Shown here: one piece after another, positions 46,561-57,510 of the stretch
How positions within the stretch are numbered: the stretch's first letter is position 1
Layout of the letters: each line of letters starts with the position of its first letter
Assembly (NCBI GenBank): GCA_016098155.1
Contig: JAAAJB010000032.1
Coordinates: forward strand, 1-64,000
Source of the DNA: Actinomortierella ambigua
Taxonomy: Eukaryota; Mortierellomycota; Mortierellomycetes; Mortierellales; Mortierellaceae
Length of the DNA: 64,000 bases
Reading direction: 5' to 3'
Position numbers and translations under genes: made by a program
Notes under the pieces: generated by a model
Databases searched by the model: none
Seen by the model: only the letters and a program-made list of their open reading frames with translations
What the model was told of the DNA's origin: nothing

Positions 46561-48956
46561 CTAAGCGTTCTTAGACTTCTTCTTTCCAGCAGCAGCAGCC
46601 GATCTTCTACCACGGCCCCTTGTGACGGGCGAGGTCTCGGCAACAGGCTTCTGGCCGTCTACCCTATAACCCTCAGTCTCGCCATCGTCACTCTCGCCTT
46701 CGGCACCATCCAGTTCGTCCGTATCAGCCGCAGAGACGGCATCAGGCAAGTCGTCATCATTCCAGTTGCTCTTAAAGTCAGAATCGCGGAGGTGTGTCAC
46801 GGGTGGTGGTGGTGGTGATGGTGATGATGATGAGGGTGCACCAGCTTCGTGGCGGTGGTGCATAGGGCGTTCATCGTCATCCGACTCGCGTGCTGCCCGG
46901 CGCTCATGTGACTCTCGGATCGACTGTCGTACGTCCTGGTCAATCTCCTCCAACGTCCGCGATCCACGGCGAGGCTGACGAGCCTGACGAGGATGACCAC
47001 CAAAGCCACCCGGTGCTGGCGACACATCACGCGACGGAGGCAAGGGTTGGCCTTGGGCCTGGAGCAGCGTCTGCTCGGGCGTCTGCAATGACGCACCCAA
47101 CTTGGCCATGCGCGTGCGTTTCCGAGACGGATTGAAAAAGTTGCAATTCGGGCAGTAGTACTGCACATCGTCAATCTCGTTTGGCAGCGCCAGTCCGTTG
47201 TGCGTGAAACACTGCCCACAGATCAACGCGTACTTTGTATCAGGACCCTCATCACCGACAATCACATCCACAATCTTGTCATACCAGTGCTTCTGTGGTG
47301 GCATAGGCGCATAGGGCATCCGAGGAGGTCCACCACCCTGTTGGGGCGCCATCAGTTGAGGGGGCTGCATGTGTCCTGGCTGGCCGTTGTGCATGGGCTG
47401 ACCGGGTCCTGGCTGACCTGGGCGAGCCTGCATCCCTGTCGACATACCCATAGGGGGCTGCTGCTGCTTTTGTTGTGGCCCGCTGGGCGCGCCCATCCGA
47501 TTGCCAGGCATGCCTGGTTGGCCGCCACGGTGACGAAGTCCCGGATCCATCATGCCGCCAGAGTGACCTGGCTGACCATTCAAATGGCCAGCCTTTCCAT
47601 CAGGTCCACGAAGTGATGATGACGATGACGACCTAACAGTGGGCTACATTTTTTTTGAAGAGAAAGGAAGGTGGGGTGAGCGAGTGGCACAGTTGTTATA
47701 CAAAAACACGCGTTGGCTGAGCAGAGAAAGCGGTCTCGCAGACCTGAGGACCTTCGGATCCAACTTACGTCGTATCGCTCAAGCAGAGTCTTTGTGGTGT
47801 AATAGGCTGTCTTCTTCTTGAGTTCCTCGACCTTCATCCGTTGGCTATCCCTCAGAAGGTTGAGTTGGTTTTCTATTTTGACAAAAAAAAGCATAAAGTG
47901 GTGTTAGTCTTCTCGGTTTGCCACGTTGCAGATAGTATTGACATGTGCGCCAATGAGATAAAATAAAGTAAAATAAATGGAAGGGAAGTGCAACAAGGGC
48001 ACGTTACCTTCGTTTGTCTTCTTGCGTTTATACCACACTGTGATGACATGACGTCCAAGATAGATCCTGTCAACAAGAACAGAAAGGGAAAAAAAAAACC
48101 ACATGTTAGGATATGTCAGAGTACCAGAAAAGAGTTCTACCAGGTGTATGAAAAACAACAACTTACACTACTGGACCGAGAACAAGGGGTGCAGCAAACA
48201 GGCCCCATTCTGAAAGTTCGTGATACTGGTCGTGCAGGTACAGGAAGAAGACGCCGAGGTATGCAAACCAGGCTAAGACTGAATAAACAAGCCAGAAGCC
48301 GAGAACGCGTTTCTCGCGTAGTCGGATGGCTGCTAAGCGCAACTCAGCCTTGCGGATGTTGGTGTCCAAGTCGGACAGGATCTTTTCATAATCAGATTCG
48401 TCTTTCTAATAATACATGAATCCATAACGGAAGACAGGAAGAGAGTGAAAGTGAGTGAGTGAGAAAGAAAGAGAGGGTTACAGGTATTGATGAGTTGGTG
48501 AGCACATCATATGAAGCTTTTGGATATGTTTTTAAGAGTCTGAGAGCGTGCGCGTGGGTGCCCAATGCGAGGCTCTTCAGCAACTAGTGATCGGGTGATA
48601 GTCCAAACGCGAGAGGAAAGGGTGTTGACCAAGCTTGTCCTCTCTCAGTGGCACAGCACTCTGCTTCGTAGTCCAAGAAGAAGAAAAAAAAAAAAGACCA
48701 TGGGAGGACATGTGATTCCTGCGATGATGCACCGCATGGAGAGCTCCGCCCTGCTGGGAATGTCGTGGGTTGTGCTCCACTCGTGTATTTCCACGTGAGC
48801 GTTTGGCCCTTTTTTATTTCCTCCTGGAACCAGAGGCGGCAGGTTGGCGACACAAAGGTCAAGAGAACCGAGAGCACCGGTGATTTGGTATGAGAGTGAG
48901 CGAGAAAAGAAAAGAGGTCCACATACCTGACGAAAGCGAGAAAATATAGAACCCAT
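46561..48956 (-). CDS. LNP1: Lunapark (LNP1) ER three-way-junction protein
   Basis: Lunapark stabilises three-way junctions of the tubular ER and is N-myristoylated in animals. Six minus-strand exons are modelled (48927-48956, 48167-48405, 48008-48066, 47769-47872, 46561-47643, with a 520-base first intron; five coding segments visible), giving 504 residues in frame. The N-terminus MGSIFSRFRQ has Gly2 for possible myristoylation. Then comes KDESDYEKILSDLDTNI, two hydrophobic hairpin segments (LGFWLVYSVLAWFAYLGVFF and LFAAPLVLGPVVIYLGRHV), and a coiled segment LRDSQRMKVEELKKKTAYY..LLERYD. The zinc-ribbon reads KYALICGQCFTHNGLALP followed by YYCPNCNFFNPSRK, the lunapark signature. A disordered Gly/Gln/Pro-rich linker with QPG repeats lies between coil and ribbon. 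The C-terminus is acidic then Lys-rich. My coding model has five exons; the ribbon and hairpin make the assignment firm. Confidence 0.92.
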
Positions 48957-49264
48957 GGGTGGGAGAAAGGGCAAAGTGAAGTAGTAAAACAAAAAAGAAA
49001 GTCGTTTCGGCCGCCTTGGTGAGAGAGAGAGGGGGCTGCAGGGAGGCAGCGAGAAAGGAAGGGGGGGAGGCGTGTCCCAGGAAGGGATGGAGGGAAAGTG
49101 AGAGAAAGAAAAGGAATGTGTGCTCTGCTGAGCACAAACAGGTCGTGAATGAGGATGGGAGGAGGGATGGGAAGGAAGGAAGGAAGGAAGGAAGGAAAGG
49201 AGATTGAAGAAAAAAAAGGAAAGAGAAAGCAAAAGGAATCGATGAAGAAAGAGCTTTTGCTCTC
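48957..49264. other. Purine-rich leader of lunapark
   Basis: Read on the plus strand this is a nearly pure G/A stretch with a (GGAA)n run, so the lunapark mRNA would begin with a pyrimidine-rich leader. No gene is seen. Confidence 0.45.
49169..49201 (+). repeat. GGAA tetranucleotide microsatellite
   Basis: Seven to eight GGAA units lie in the lunapark 5' region. Confidence 0.7.
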
Positions 49265-49615
49265 ATGCTCCGCTCCAAGAGAAAAAAAAATAGAATCTTG
49301 GAGAACGCACCCTCTTTCCTTACTTCTTCTTCATCCAGTAATCCTTTTTCGAATCGACGTCAATGGGACTACATGAACTACTACTACATCCACATGCCCC
49401 TGCCGAAATGCCCCCAGTGTAGCATGGCTACTGGAAGCTTCTTTACCACGACGCAACAGCAGTTTTGGCTATTGGATGCGTGTAACAGTGTGGCTCCACG
49501 TCGGAGACGCTCCTTCTCAGCTTTTTCACTCCCTTCAGTGTACGTGTGCCAGTCGTGTAGCCGGCAACGCGTAAAGCTGTTTCTTTTGGCTACATCGCGC
49601 AAGGACTGTTGGTAG
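49265..49615 (+). CDS. Small hypothetical protein with two CxxC pairs
   Basis: A 116-codon frame starts at ATG 49265, with an internal Met at 49373 that would give 80 residues. The second half has a non-biased composition unlike the surrounding spacer: PKCPQCSMATGSFF, then QFWLLDACNS, then VYVCQSCSRQRVKLFLL, ending RKDCW. Two CxxC pairs about 45 residues apart are the minimum for a zinc-ribbon fold. I recognise no family. It could be a real small gene, an exon of a larger one, or chance. It lies between the divergent lunapark and borealin-like genes with no clear promoter. Confidence 0.35.
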   Translation: MLRSKRKKNRILENAPSFLTSSSSSNPFSNRRQWDYMNYYYIHMPLPKCPQCSMATGSFFTTTQQQFWLLDACNSVAPRRRRSFSAFSLPSVYVCQSCSRQRVKLFLLATSRKDCW

Positions 49616-50418
49616 GAGCACTTGGGCCCCCGCCCTTTCTCCAATCATGGATAACACGCGCACGCGCACGCGCACGGCTATTCAACACATAAGAACAACC
49701 TGGATCGGCATGAGCCAATTTTCCTCGGGAATATCCACCTTAATGAAGTCATCGTTGACTGTGCGAGTGTGACGTTACGCTTCGTCTGTTGTAGCGCAGT
49801 GATTACGGAACAAAAGTCTGTACTCACGCAATACTTTGCAAGAAAGTTGGATCCTAGTCAATGCAGCTGCCGTTGACCAGAACCTCCTATATTAGATATC
49901 CTCACCGATTCAACAGAGCCCCATTTACTCGAGGCTTGCAGCGGAGAGCACCCAGATGCAGCAAAACTTTAGATTTAAAGTCTTTCTCGGGATCAAGTTG
50001 CTGGAACACGTTTTCTTTTGTCTCTTAGGCGCTAGCGATCATCGCGTGGGGTTTGGCTTGTTCGTCTTTTGCTATTGTGGAGAGAGAGAGAGAGATCTCA
50101 TCCAGAGCAAGAAATCGCCGCATTGGGTCAGTGGACTGGATGGTTTGCAAACGGCTTGGAGAAAGCTACGATTTTCATGGTAAAGCCCGTTTGTGTCGAT
50201 CACGTAAAAAAAAAATGCTATGCGCTGGCTGTGTGCATCTATCCGACAAGGCCAAAGTGTTTGCTATAACAGCAGCGTACTTAGCCTTGTTGGAGTAAGA
50301 ACAGCCAGGTGTAAGCCAAATGCAATAAACAGTCACGACTCTTCGAAGAAGTCTCCTTCGCCAGCACATCGCCCCTTTCTTGTCGGATTCTCCAGACAAT
50401 GGACCACGACTTCATTCA
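49616..50418. other. Intergenic region upstream of the borealin-like gene
   Basis: No supported gene. It contains a short alternating purine-pyrimidine tract (CGCGCACGCGCACGCGCACG, about 49654-49675), TGACGTTACG near 49770, an AG repeat (50081-50094) and an A run at 50208-50216. Confidence 0.45.
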
Positions 50419-51308
50419 ATGTCGAGACTACATCGTTCCGAAAGCAGTTCTTCAGTGAGTTCGGCGAGGCGTACTCTTTCTTCGGTAGAAGGCAATACCT
50501 CCAGCATGAAGAACCCCTTTCAGGCTTCTCCCCCACCACCACCACTTGCTGCTGCTGCTGGTGCAGCCAGCGGGTCCGTGTCTACCACCGTCCCCACCAA
50601 AAACACAGTGTCGGCCAACCTGACCTTGTTCCGGCAAAACGCCGAGCCCTTAGACCTCCAAGATGTGGCGGAGGACGAGCGGGTAAAGGCGTCAAGATCA
50701 GGAGGACATGAAAAGAGACGCCACAGCAACAACAGCGACGACAGTAATGATCATCAACCACCAAAGGAAAATCCATGCAAGTATCTCACCAAGGAGCAGC
50801 GCGAAGCCGTTATTGAGAACCTTGAAATCGAGAGTATGTCTCTTCCTCTTCCTTTTCCTCCCAAGTGTATCCCAATTGAAGTCAGGCACTTTCAACAACC
50901 AACGAACAACGCTTTTTTCTTTTTTTTTTCTCGCGCGTCCGAGATGCTCGCGCACAGTCTTAATACGTGTTTTCTTCTTTATTTTTCTGTTAAAAAAAAG
51001 TGGCCGACAGACTCATGCGACTCCGGAAACAAGTAGACGTCTTGAAGCAGAACCTAGTCTTCCGTGGCGAGATTGAGATTGACCGCATCCCAAGCTCCGT
51101 GCGACCGCTGACCATGGAAGAGTTTTGGCTAAAGTTCAACGGCGATGCCAATGCCTATCGTCAGCGTCAGGCACAGCTCAAGGCCGACGTCCAGAACAGC
51201 GTGTTGCAGCTCATGGGTGTCCATGTCGATAGGGCTTCTTCTTCCACCTTGAGCTCAACTTCCAGCTTGAATGCTATCAGTAGGAAGAGACAGCGCCTGG
51301 AGCTGTGA
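50419..51308 (+). CDS. Borealin/Nbl1-like chromosomal passenger complex subunit
   Basis: Two exons (50419-50833, 51001-51308) give 240 residues. The N-terminal 135 residues are Ser/Pro/Ala-rich and disordered. After KYLTKEQREAVIENLEIE the second exon reads MADRLMRLRKQVDVLKQNL followed by VFRGEIEIDRIPSSVRPLTM and EEFWLKF. This heptad-rich helix ending in an acidic-Ile-x-Arg-Ile-Pro-xx-(I/V)-Arg turn and an EEF helix is the pattern of the Nbl1/Borealin N-terminal domain. That domain forms a three-helix bundle with INCENP and Survivin/Bir1 to target Aurora B to centromeres. The frame can be opened from a TTG at 50380, but ATG 50419 is the first true start. The short length fits fungal Nbl1-type proteins extended at the N-terminus. 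The assignment is by motif only. Confidence 0.6.
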
Positions 51309-51519
51309 GAGCCTCTGTGGTTTTTTCCTGTATTTTTTTTATTACTTTGCATCAATCATTTTGCAGTTGTACTTTTATGACCCAAATAGCCCCCCCTCCA
51401 CATTCATTTATATAATTCCAATACATGTACTTTAGCGCTTCCAATTTTCCAGTATGCTTTTGCTTTTATTGCGAAATGATGGTCGGATGGTTGTGAGTGG
51501 ATAGAAGCGGAAGGGTGCT

Positions 51520-54500
51520 TTATGGCAAATAGATCTTGGAAAAGCCTTGGACATCACTCCTGCAACAGGGACATTGTTTGAAGCGCTAGAAAGAGAAAAG
51601 TAGATGGCAATCATAAGTTGATCAGTTCAATCTATTGTGGATAAGAAACCACCACATATTGCAAACAACTATAAAAAAAATGTGTGCCCCCCCCCCCATG
51701 CAACTTACTCGAATAGCCAACAACTCTCTGCAATCATTACAGAGCGCTAGACAGCGACAGGGACGCAACAGGATGTTGCGAGGCTCTGCTTGACAAACGA
51801 CACAGAGCAGTCGCGAGTAAAACGAGCTGTCCTCTGGATTGGCGGGTAAATCGGCCATTGGCGGCGGTGACGTTGACGAGGAACCCTGTGCGGACATAAT
51901 TTCAGCCGGAGAGGAGGTGGAGGCGGAGGTGGAGGGCATGACGGATGCATCGGCAGGTCCTGCTGTCAGCGAAGTAGTTGTCTTGCGATACTTTTGCAAG
52001 ATGGACAAAAGCTCCGCATTCTGCTGATCTGCTATCGGCTGCTGCAACGAGGTCCCGCTTGAGTGCCTGTGTTGTGCTATCCTTGACCGCCTGCTCCGAA
52101 TGCTGGTGACGCCCTGAGACCCTCTGCCGGACTGTGCTGCTGCTGCTGCGACCCCTTCCTCAACATCGTCGCTGGTCGCATCGGAGTCCCACCTTGTATC
52201 GTCCACGGCACGGCGATGTTGAGACCGCGTCAGGGGCGTGTCGCGCCCTTGACCAGACAAAAAGATGCTCAAGAACGAAGAGTCCAAAAGAAAATCTTGC
52301 AGCGATCCCAGAGCGGATCTCTGTACTGCTATTGTACCATTTTCCTCTTCCTCGTCTTCTTCATCCTCGTTATGGTACATGTCATCATCATCCTGCTGTT
52401 CAGGAAACACTTGTTGATCAGTCAGATAACTTTGCATCTCTTGCGATCCCGACTCGACATCACTGTCCCCCTCGTCCTCCTGCTGTTCTGGCGGTGGAGC
52501 GAACTCGCCATCGCTAAAGTCTTCATCGTCTCCATCCGAGAAGGTGTCTTCCAGAAACCTCGAATAGATATTCTCCTCATCCTCCTCCTGCTGCGGCCAT
52601 CTTCGCCGCATCCGCAAGCCCCCTGCAAGAGACAATTCGCCCTGCTGCCTGCCATCGTCATCATCATCATCATCATCCTGTTGCGCTTCGGGCGAAGCCG
52701 GTCGACCGGCCTGCTCCATAGCCGCCTCGATCGTCATTCTGAGCTGCAAGTACTCCTGGACAGACATGGTGGTCGCAATGGGCCGGACCACGATTCGCCG
52801 CCGCTGCCGCTGGAATCGCGCCGGTATCACTTTGTTGTAGATGGCAGAGTAAGCGTCGTCTAAAAGTTGAAGGGTCGATTGTGTAAACGCGCGCATATTG
52901 TTGAGACGGGTTTGTCGCCTCGAGATGTGTTGCCGATGGCCCGGCTGCTCGACGATATCGGCCACTTCGTTGGAAAAGCCCTCCAATGGCACGGACGGCA
53001 TCGACGGGTGCTGGAAAGTGGCGGTCCATAGACGCTGACCGAGCCCTATTGTGGGTAGCGGCAGTGTTGTCGCTGTTGAAGATGATGGCGAAGATGATGA
53101 CGTTCCTGTTGCTCCCCCAGCGTTGGATGACATGGTGGCGATCCGGACGCGTCTCTTATCTAGTATAGTACCAAACGGAATCACAACAGCATCGACCTCG
53201 TTCCAGAAACTGACACCACGGGTCGCCTCTAGACAAGCCCTGCCGAGCTTAAATACAGCAATGCCGTACTCATCTTCGCCTGTCGGAAGTGCTCGCTGCT
53301 CAAATATGCGTCGCCGAACGTTGCCTCCTGTCACGAGATATGTCAACCCATGGACACAGAGTGAGATGAGGATCGTGAGGATCACCATAGCCTCCGGCAT
53401 GCACGTCAACAGTTGCAAGGATGGATAGGTGTTTGGTCGGCGATAGATGGAACGAGCAAAGTGCGCCATGTCCAACATGCCCCAGAATGACGTGATCGCC
53501 AGACGGTAGTGTCGCCCTCGTGGGAAAAGACCAGCCACCTGCAGCGACAACAGTTGGCAGACCTGGATGAAGGCCACCAGCAAGATGTTCTTGCCATGAG
53601 GTGTAAAGTGAAACATCACCGACATCTCGAGCATATTGAAGTTTTGCTCGCCTGTCCCTGCGTTCTGGATGTTGGCAAGAAAAGTGTCGGTGATGTAGGA
53701 GGTACCCATGGCCGATAAGCACAAAAACAATACGGACGGAATCGACATCTTCGTCTGAAACGCCTCGGGCCAGTTAAACGGCAGAAATGGATTGTCGGCC
53801 ACCAACAGTGCTCCCGTGACCAGCATCGCTTTGATGAGAAGATAAAATGCCGGGATCTTGAGCGCAAAACGAAGAGATAATTTGAGGGGATGTGGATTCC
53901 TCGGCGCTACAATGGCATTGACCCTATTCAAGCAAAGGCTCTGGATATTCAGCGTCCCCCGAACAATGTTACAAATCCAACCGTTTGTGGTCGAAAAAAA
54001 AAAAAAAAAAAAAAAAACAAGGTAGCCACATGTTAGCTACATTCCCGGGCTAAAATGTTTCCGTAGTGCTCTCATTGTCAAGGGAATGGCTGCGCTCTTC
54101 AAAGCAATCGATCGTATGACAAAACGTAAAAGAAAACGACGACTCCACTTTAGGAAAAAAGTCAATAGCACTCACCACGAAGAACATGAGTAATGCATAG
54201 CTGCTCGTAATGTAGTTGAGAAGCGAGGGCTGCGTGAACATGATCCGAGATCCTTGGCCAACAACATTGGGCGCCGATAAGGGCGGAGTGGCTGCACCAG
54301 CCGATTCTGCTGCGCTGGACAACCCGCCGGCAGGAGGAACTACCGACGACGCTGCAGAATTGTCAAACAGCACAAAGGGCGTTCCCAAGAGGACGGTCTC
54401 TATCTGACGATGGACTTCTGCAATCCTTGGGCCATAGAGTCGGAACGACTCGGCCACTACCTGAAAAGGGCGGCGGACAAAGGCCCTCAGAGGTAGCAAC

Positions 54501-54538
54501 GCCCTGGAATATGATTCCAGGGTTTCGACGATGGGCAT
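51520..54538 (-). CDS. Polytopic membrane RING-finger ubiquitin ligase, Asi1/Asi3-like
   Basis: Three exons (54176-54538, 51709-53940, 51520-51585) join in phase 0 to 886 residues. About five hydrophobic segments lie in the N-terminal half, including SYALLMFFVSLCLN across the first junction, IPAFYLLIKAMLVTGALLVA, SVLFLCLSAMGTSYI, ILLVAFIQVCQLLSL and MVILTILISLCVHGLTYLV. A long acidic, Gln/Ser-rich loop follows. The C-terminal RING uses only cysteines (CVVC, then PCRCLALCNDC, then CPCC). The last two ligands are encoded by the tiny last exon. PCRCLALCNDC closely resembles the RING of yeast Asi1/Asi3, inner-nuclear-membrane ligases of protein quality control. I start at Met 54538 (MPIVETLESYSR) because the longer frame opens at a GTG. 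Exact orthology to Asi is unproven. Confidence 0.78.
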
Positions 54539-55300
54539 ATGGACTCGTTGAAGCACCTTTACGAGAAGGTATGAAGATGACAGAGGGAGAGGGTGTGTGG
54601 GAGAGAGGAGGAGGATAAGGAGAGATGGCAAGGGGAGAACGCGGCGTGAACGTGGCTGCCTGCTGCTGTGAGTAATAGAGACGGAGAACAAGGCGACGAC
54701 GACTTTCTCCACACAAAAAAAAAGAGGCTGCTCTTCAAAAGCAACGGCGGGGACGGTTTGTTGGGGAGGAGGGACAAGGGCTCATTGGGTCAATGAGCCA
54801 TGCACCTGGTTGTGGTTGCAGGTAGGCGGCAGGTGAATGAATGCGGAATGGAGAGATGCCCGACAACGGAAAGGGATGGAATGGCTGTGGTGGCTGTCGG
54901 TGTAGGTGTAGGTGGGTGGGTGGGAAGAAATGCAAAGAAGCGAGGAATGAGAGTGAGGTGTGATGTGTGGTGGCTCCTCTTTCCCTGCCAGCAGCGTCGA
55001 ATTGGACAGCACACAAGCGACTGGTAAGGTCGGGCGCAGCGTAGTGAGACACTGGTAAGGCTTTACATGCCAAGTACCATCCTCATGCTCCTCCACATAC
55101 TCTCTCTATCTATCTGTCTGTCTATCTATCTGGCTTCTCTACCCTCCTCCCTGGCGCTGAGGCACCCAGGAGTACTGCATGTACTGCTACATACATTCCA
55201 GTTTGTTAAAGACGACGGGTACTGCTCAGACACCCTCAGTCAACCCTTGCGTCTTGGTACATACAAAACACTGCCTGTGTTCAGCCCCCCCCCCACAGGC
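54539..55300. other. Promoter region of the RING gene
   Basis: This is non-coding. Read on the minus strand it contains CT-rich leader sequence near 54580-54720. It also has GGTGTAGGTGTAGGTGGGTGG repeats near 54898-54922 and TCTATC/TCTGTC repeats at 55100-55132. An ACTGGTAAGG direct repeat occurs near 55020 and 55050. No gene is supported. Confidence 0.45.
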
Positions 55301-55753
55301 TCAAAGCGTCAGCTGAGAAAAAGGACAGCACCTTTCATCTGGTGAGGTACCGTGCAGCTTGCAGATCGCTGAATAATGTTTTGCCGTGGGCCCTCGAACC
55401 TGTAAATCTGCCCAAAGCACACAAAGAGTTACTACTACAGGATGGATATCCCCCTTCGTTGACCTCCCACCCCACCCCCTATCTACCACATCCTCTGATA
55501 AATTGAATTCATAAACATGATATTGTCGTTCCTCAGGAGCAGTAAGCAGCTCTCCTCTGCAGGGACAAGCTTTGTCGAGGAAGTAGTCTAGATGGCTCGA
55601 CAGCCACACCATCCCTAGCCGAAACTGAGATGTGAGGCCTTTCGTTGTCACTCGAGTGATGACTAGACTATACTCGAACAAACACTGGAAAATTGAGATC
55701 AGGAAAACGACCCTCTTGCTCCCTGTACATTCAGATCTACCATGCTGATACAT
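55301..55753 (-). pseudogene. Uncharacterised open segment, possible exon or gene remnant
   Basis: This 150-codon minus-strand frame has balanced composition and contains FRLGMVWLSSHLDYFLDKACP and ERQYHVYEFNLSEDVVDRG. There is no recognised domain. A second frame just upstream (55699-55884, YDTHGCRRELTAALGTFFEG) also looks protein-like. These may be exons of one gene with the segments at 55944-57226, or decayed coding sequence. I could not find a splice model linking them. Confidence 0.25.
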
Positions 55754-55943
55754 TTATCTCGACGAAGCGGTGGCTCTGCTTGTGAAATCATCGCCTTGGC
55801 TGTGGAAAATCTTCCACCCTCAAAGAAAGTTCCAAGAGCAGCTGTTAGTTCTCTGCGACATCCGTGCGTGTCATAATTTGGCACTAGAGCATCTTGCTAA
55901 AGAGTCAGACTGTCGTCGGGATCCTAGCTTCCCCTTCGACATG

Positions 55944-56323
55944 CTATTTTGGTGGGGGCTTCCTCCCTGGATACTGTAGCATACGATCATCGGCTTGTAC
56001 GTAGCCACGAATCATGACGATAGTCCCCTCCCTATCTTCGACGAATTTAGCAGCACCATTTCGACTGGTGCATGTATACAGCACAACGCCATGACGAGAA
56101 TATTCCCCACAGTTATGGGCGAACGTTTCTCCACCATCAAACCTATTGGCAATGGTACCTTCTGCCAGCAATAATGAGCTTCGGCAGGCATTAAGACACA
56201 GCATGTTTCCGACAGCCTAAGAAAGTACACTGCTGTGGATTACTCAACCGAGCTTACCGTATGTGGAGTGAGTAGCGTGCCCGGTGCTCTGCGGTTTTCT
56301 GATCGACATATGGCGCATATCAT
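55944..56323 (-). pseudogene. Cysteine-motif coding segment, two-exon candidate or remnant
   Basis: A short model (56258-56323 and 55944-56216) is phase-0 and gives 112 residues: MICAICRSENRRAPG, then NMLCLNACRSSLLLAEG, then FDGGETFAHNCGEYSRHG. It contains CxxC, CxxxC and further Cys. The intron would be only 41 bases, shorter than others here, though its ends (GTAAGC and TTTCTTAG) are good. In the same frame upstream the sequence stays protein-like through an in-frame TGA (KTVWHAEIDDP), so this may instead be a decayed larger gene. No family is recognised. Confidence 0.3.
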
Positions 56324-56761
56324 TGGGTCATCTATTTCCGCGTGCCAAACAGTTTTGGATGCATTTCAAAGTTCATCGGACCTTACAGGGCAACAGGGGA
56401 CGGTCTCATTAATAGAGTTGCGACCAAGAAGGAACAGACTAGAAAGCTGCAAGTCCTAAGCACTAGCTTTCCGTAGAACAAAGCCGCTTGCGCGTAAACA
56501 TGATGCCAATCTTTCATAATATTATTCAGCTTTGACTTCTTCCTCGTTCGCTTGGAGCAATGATCAATACAATAAAAGCTTGTTCGTTGTTGGACATATC
56601 TTTTAATTACAGTAACCAAACAGATTGGTCTCAATCGCCATGATGTGCCTGAGAGTTTTCTCCCTCCGCACGCAGCTCCGAAAAAGTCTGGGACTTCCAT
56701 TTTCACAATCGAAAACAAGTTCGCGCTAGTGAAGATTTTCTCTCTGTGCACGCTAATTGAC

Positions 56762-57226
56762 CTAGTGGAGTGTTGTCGAGAGCCTACCTACCGCATCTCC
56801 AATCGTTGACCTGAATACTTTATCCGTCCTTCCACGGCCATCTCTCTTTGTTGGTTCCCACCGTACTTCAAGAACGACCTGCCTACCTGCCTGCCTACTC
56901 CACGCATCGAGCGCGCTCTTTGCAGAAAAAAAACACCTTCTAGCAACCCCATGTTGGCACCGGATACAAGCTTGGATCGAATAACGATGTTTTCGACACG
57001 CAGTGCACAATAATACCAGGGATTCAGGGGACTGTTTCTTTAATTCATTAGACTCCTTGGTCTCTCGGAAAATTACCCTTGGATAAGGTGTAAGCTCAAA
57101 TTCGGGACAATAATTTGCAATGAGTGACCCATAGAAACCCCTGTGAAATTCAGGTTCTGCCGGGGCTGGAACGCTGGCTTGCTCGTCTCGCGTTCCTGAG
57201 TTAGCATAAACTGCACCCAGAAGCCT
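56762..57226 (-). pseudogene. Open segment with CxxC-x9-CxxC motif, no start codon
   Basis: A 154-codon minus-strand frame has no Met at all, so ATG-based ORF finding misses it. It has protein-like composition: FYGSLIANYCPEFELTPYPR, then ESLVLLCTACRKHRYSIQAC, then IRCQHG. The four Cys fit a zinc knuckle or ribbon. It would be an internal exon or a fragment. GTAGGT after IGDA near 56791 could be a donor. Its 5' edge abuts the promoter of the LPMO gene. No family is recognised. Confidence 0.35.
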
Positions 57227-57233
57227 TTAAAAG
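57226..57233 (+). promoter_or_regulatory. TATA-like element of the LPMO gene
   Basis: TTTAAAAG lies 285 bases before the ATG at 57511 and is followed by a long T/C-rich leader (57265-57440). Confidence 0.35.
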
Positions 57234-57510
57234 AACTACTATCACCAGCGACTTGACTTTTTGTTTTCCTTTTTTTTTTTTGTCTCTTTGCTCGTCAAAC
57301 TTCGTTCTTCATACCCTTTGTCTACCCTTGTCTACCCTTGTCCTCACCCTCGCCCCGCGTCACCCGTTCTCCTCCCTCCGCCTTCCACTCCTCCCCCCTT
57401 TCCCTGTCTCTTCTCCTCTCCTTCCTGTCGCCACTTCAGCCGTCTCTTACGATCAACACCTCTACCAACGCTGTTCCCTCACTTGATTCTACATCACTTT
57501 TGTTTTCACC

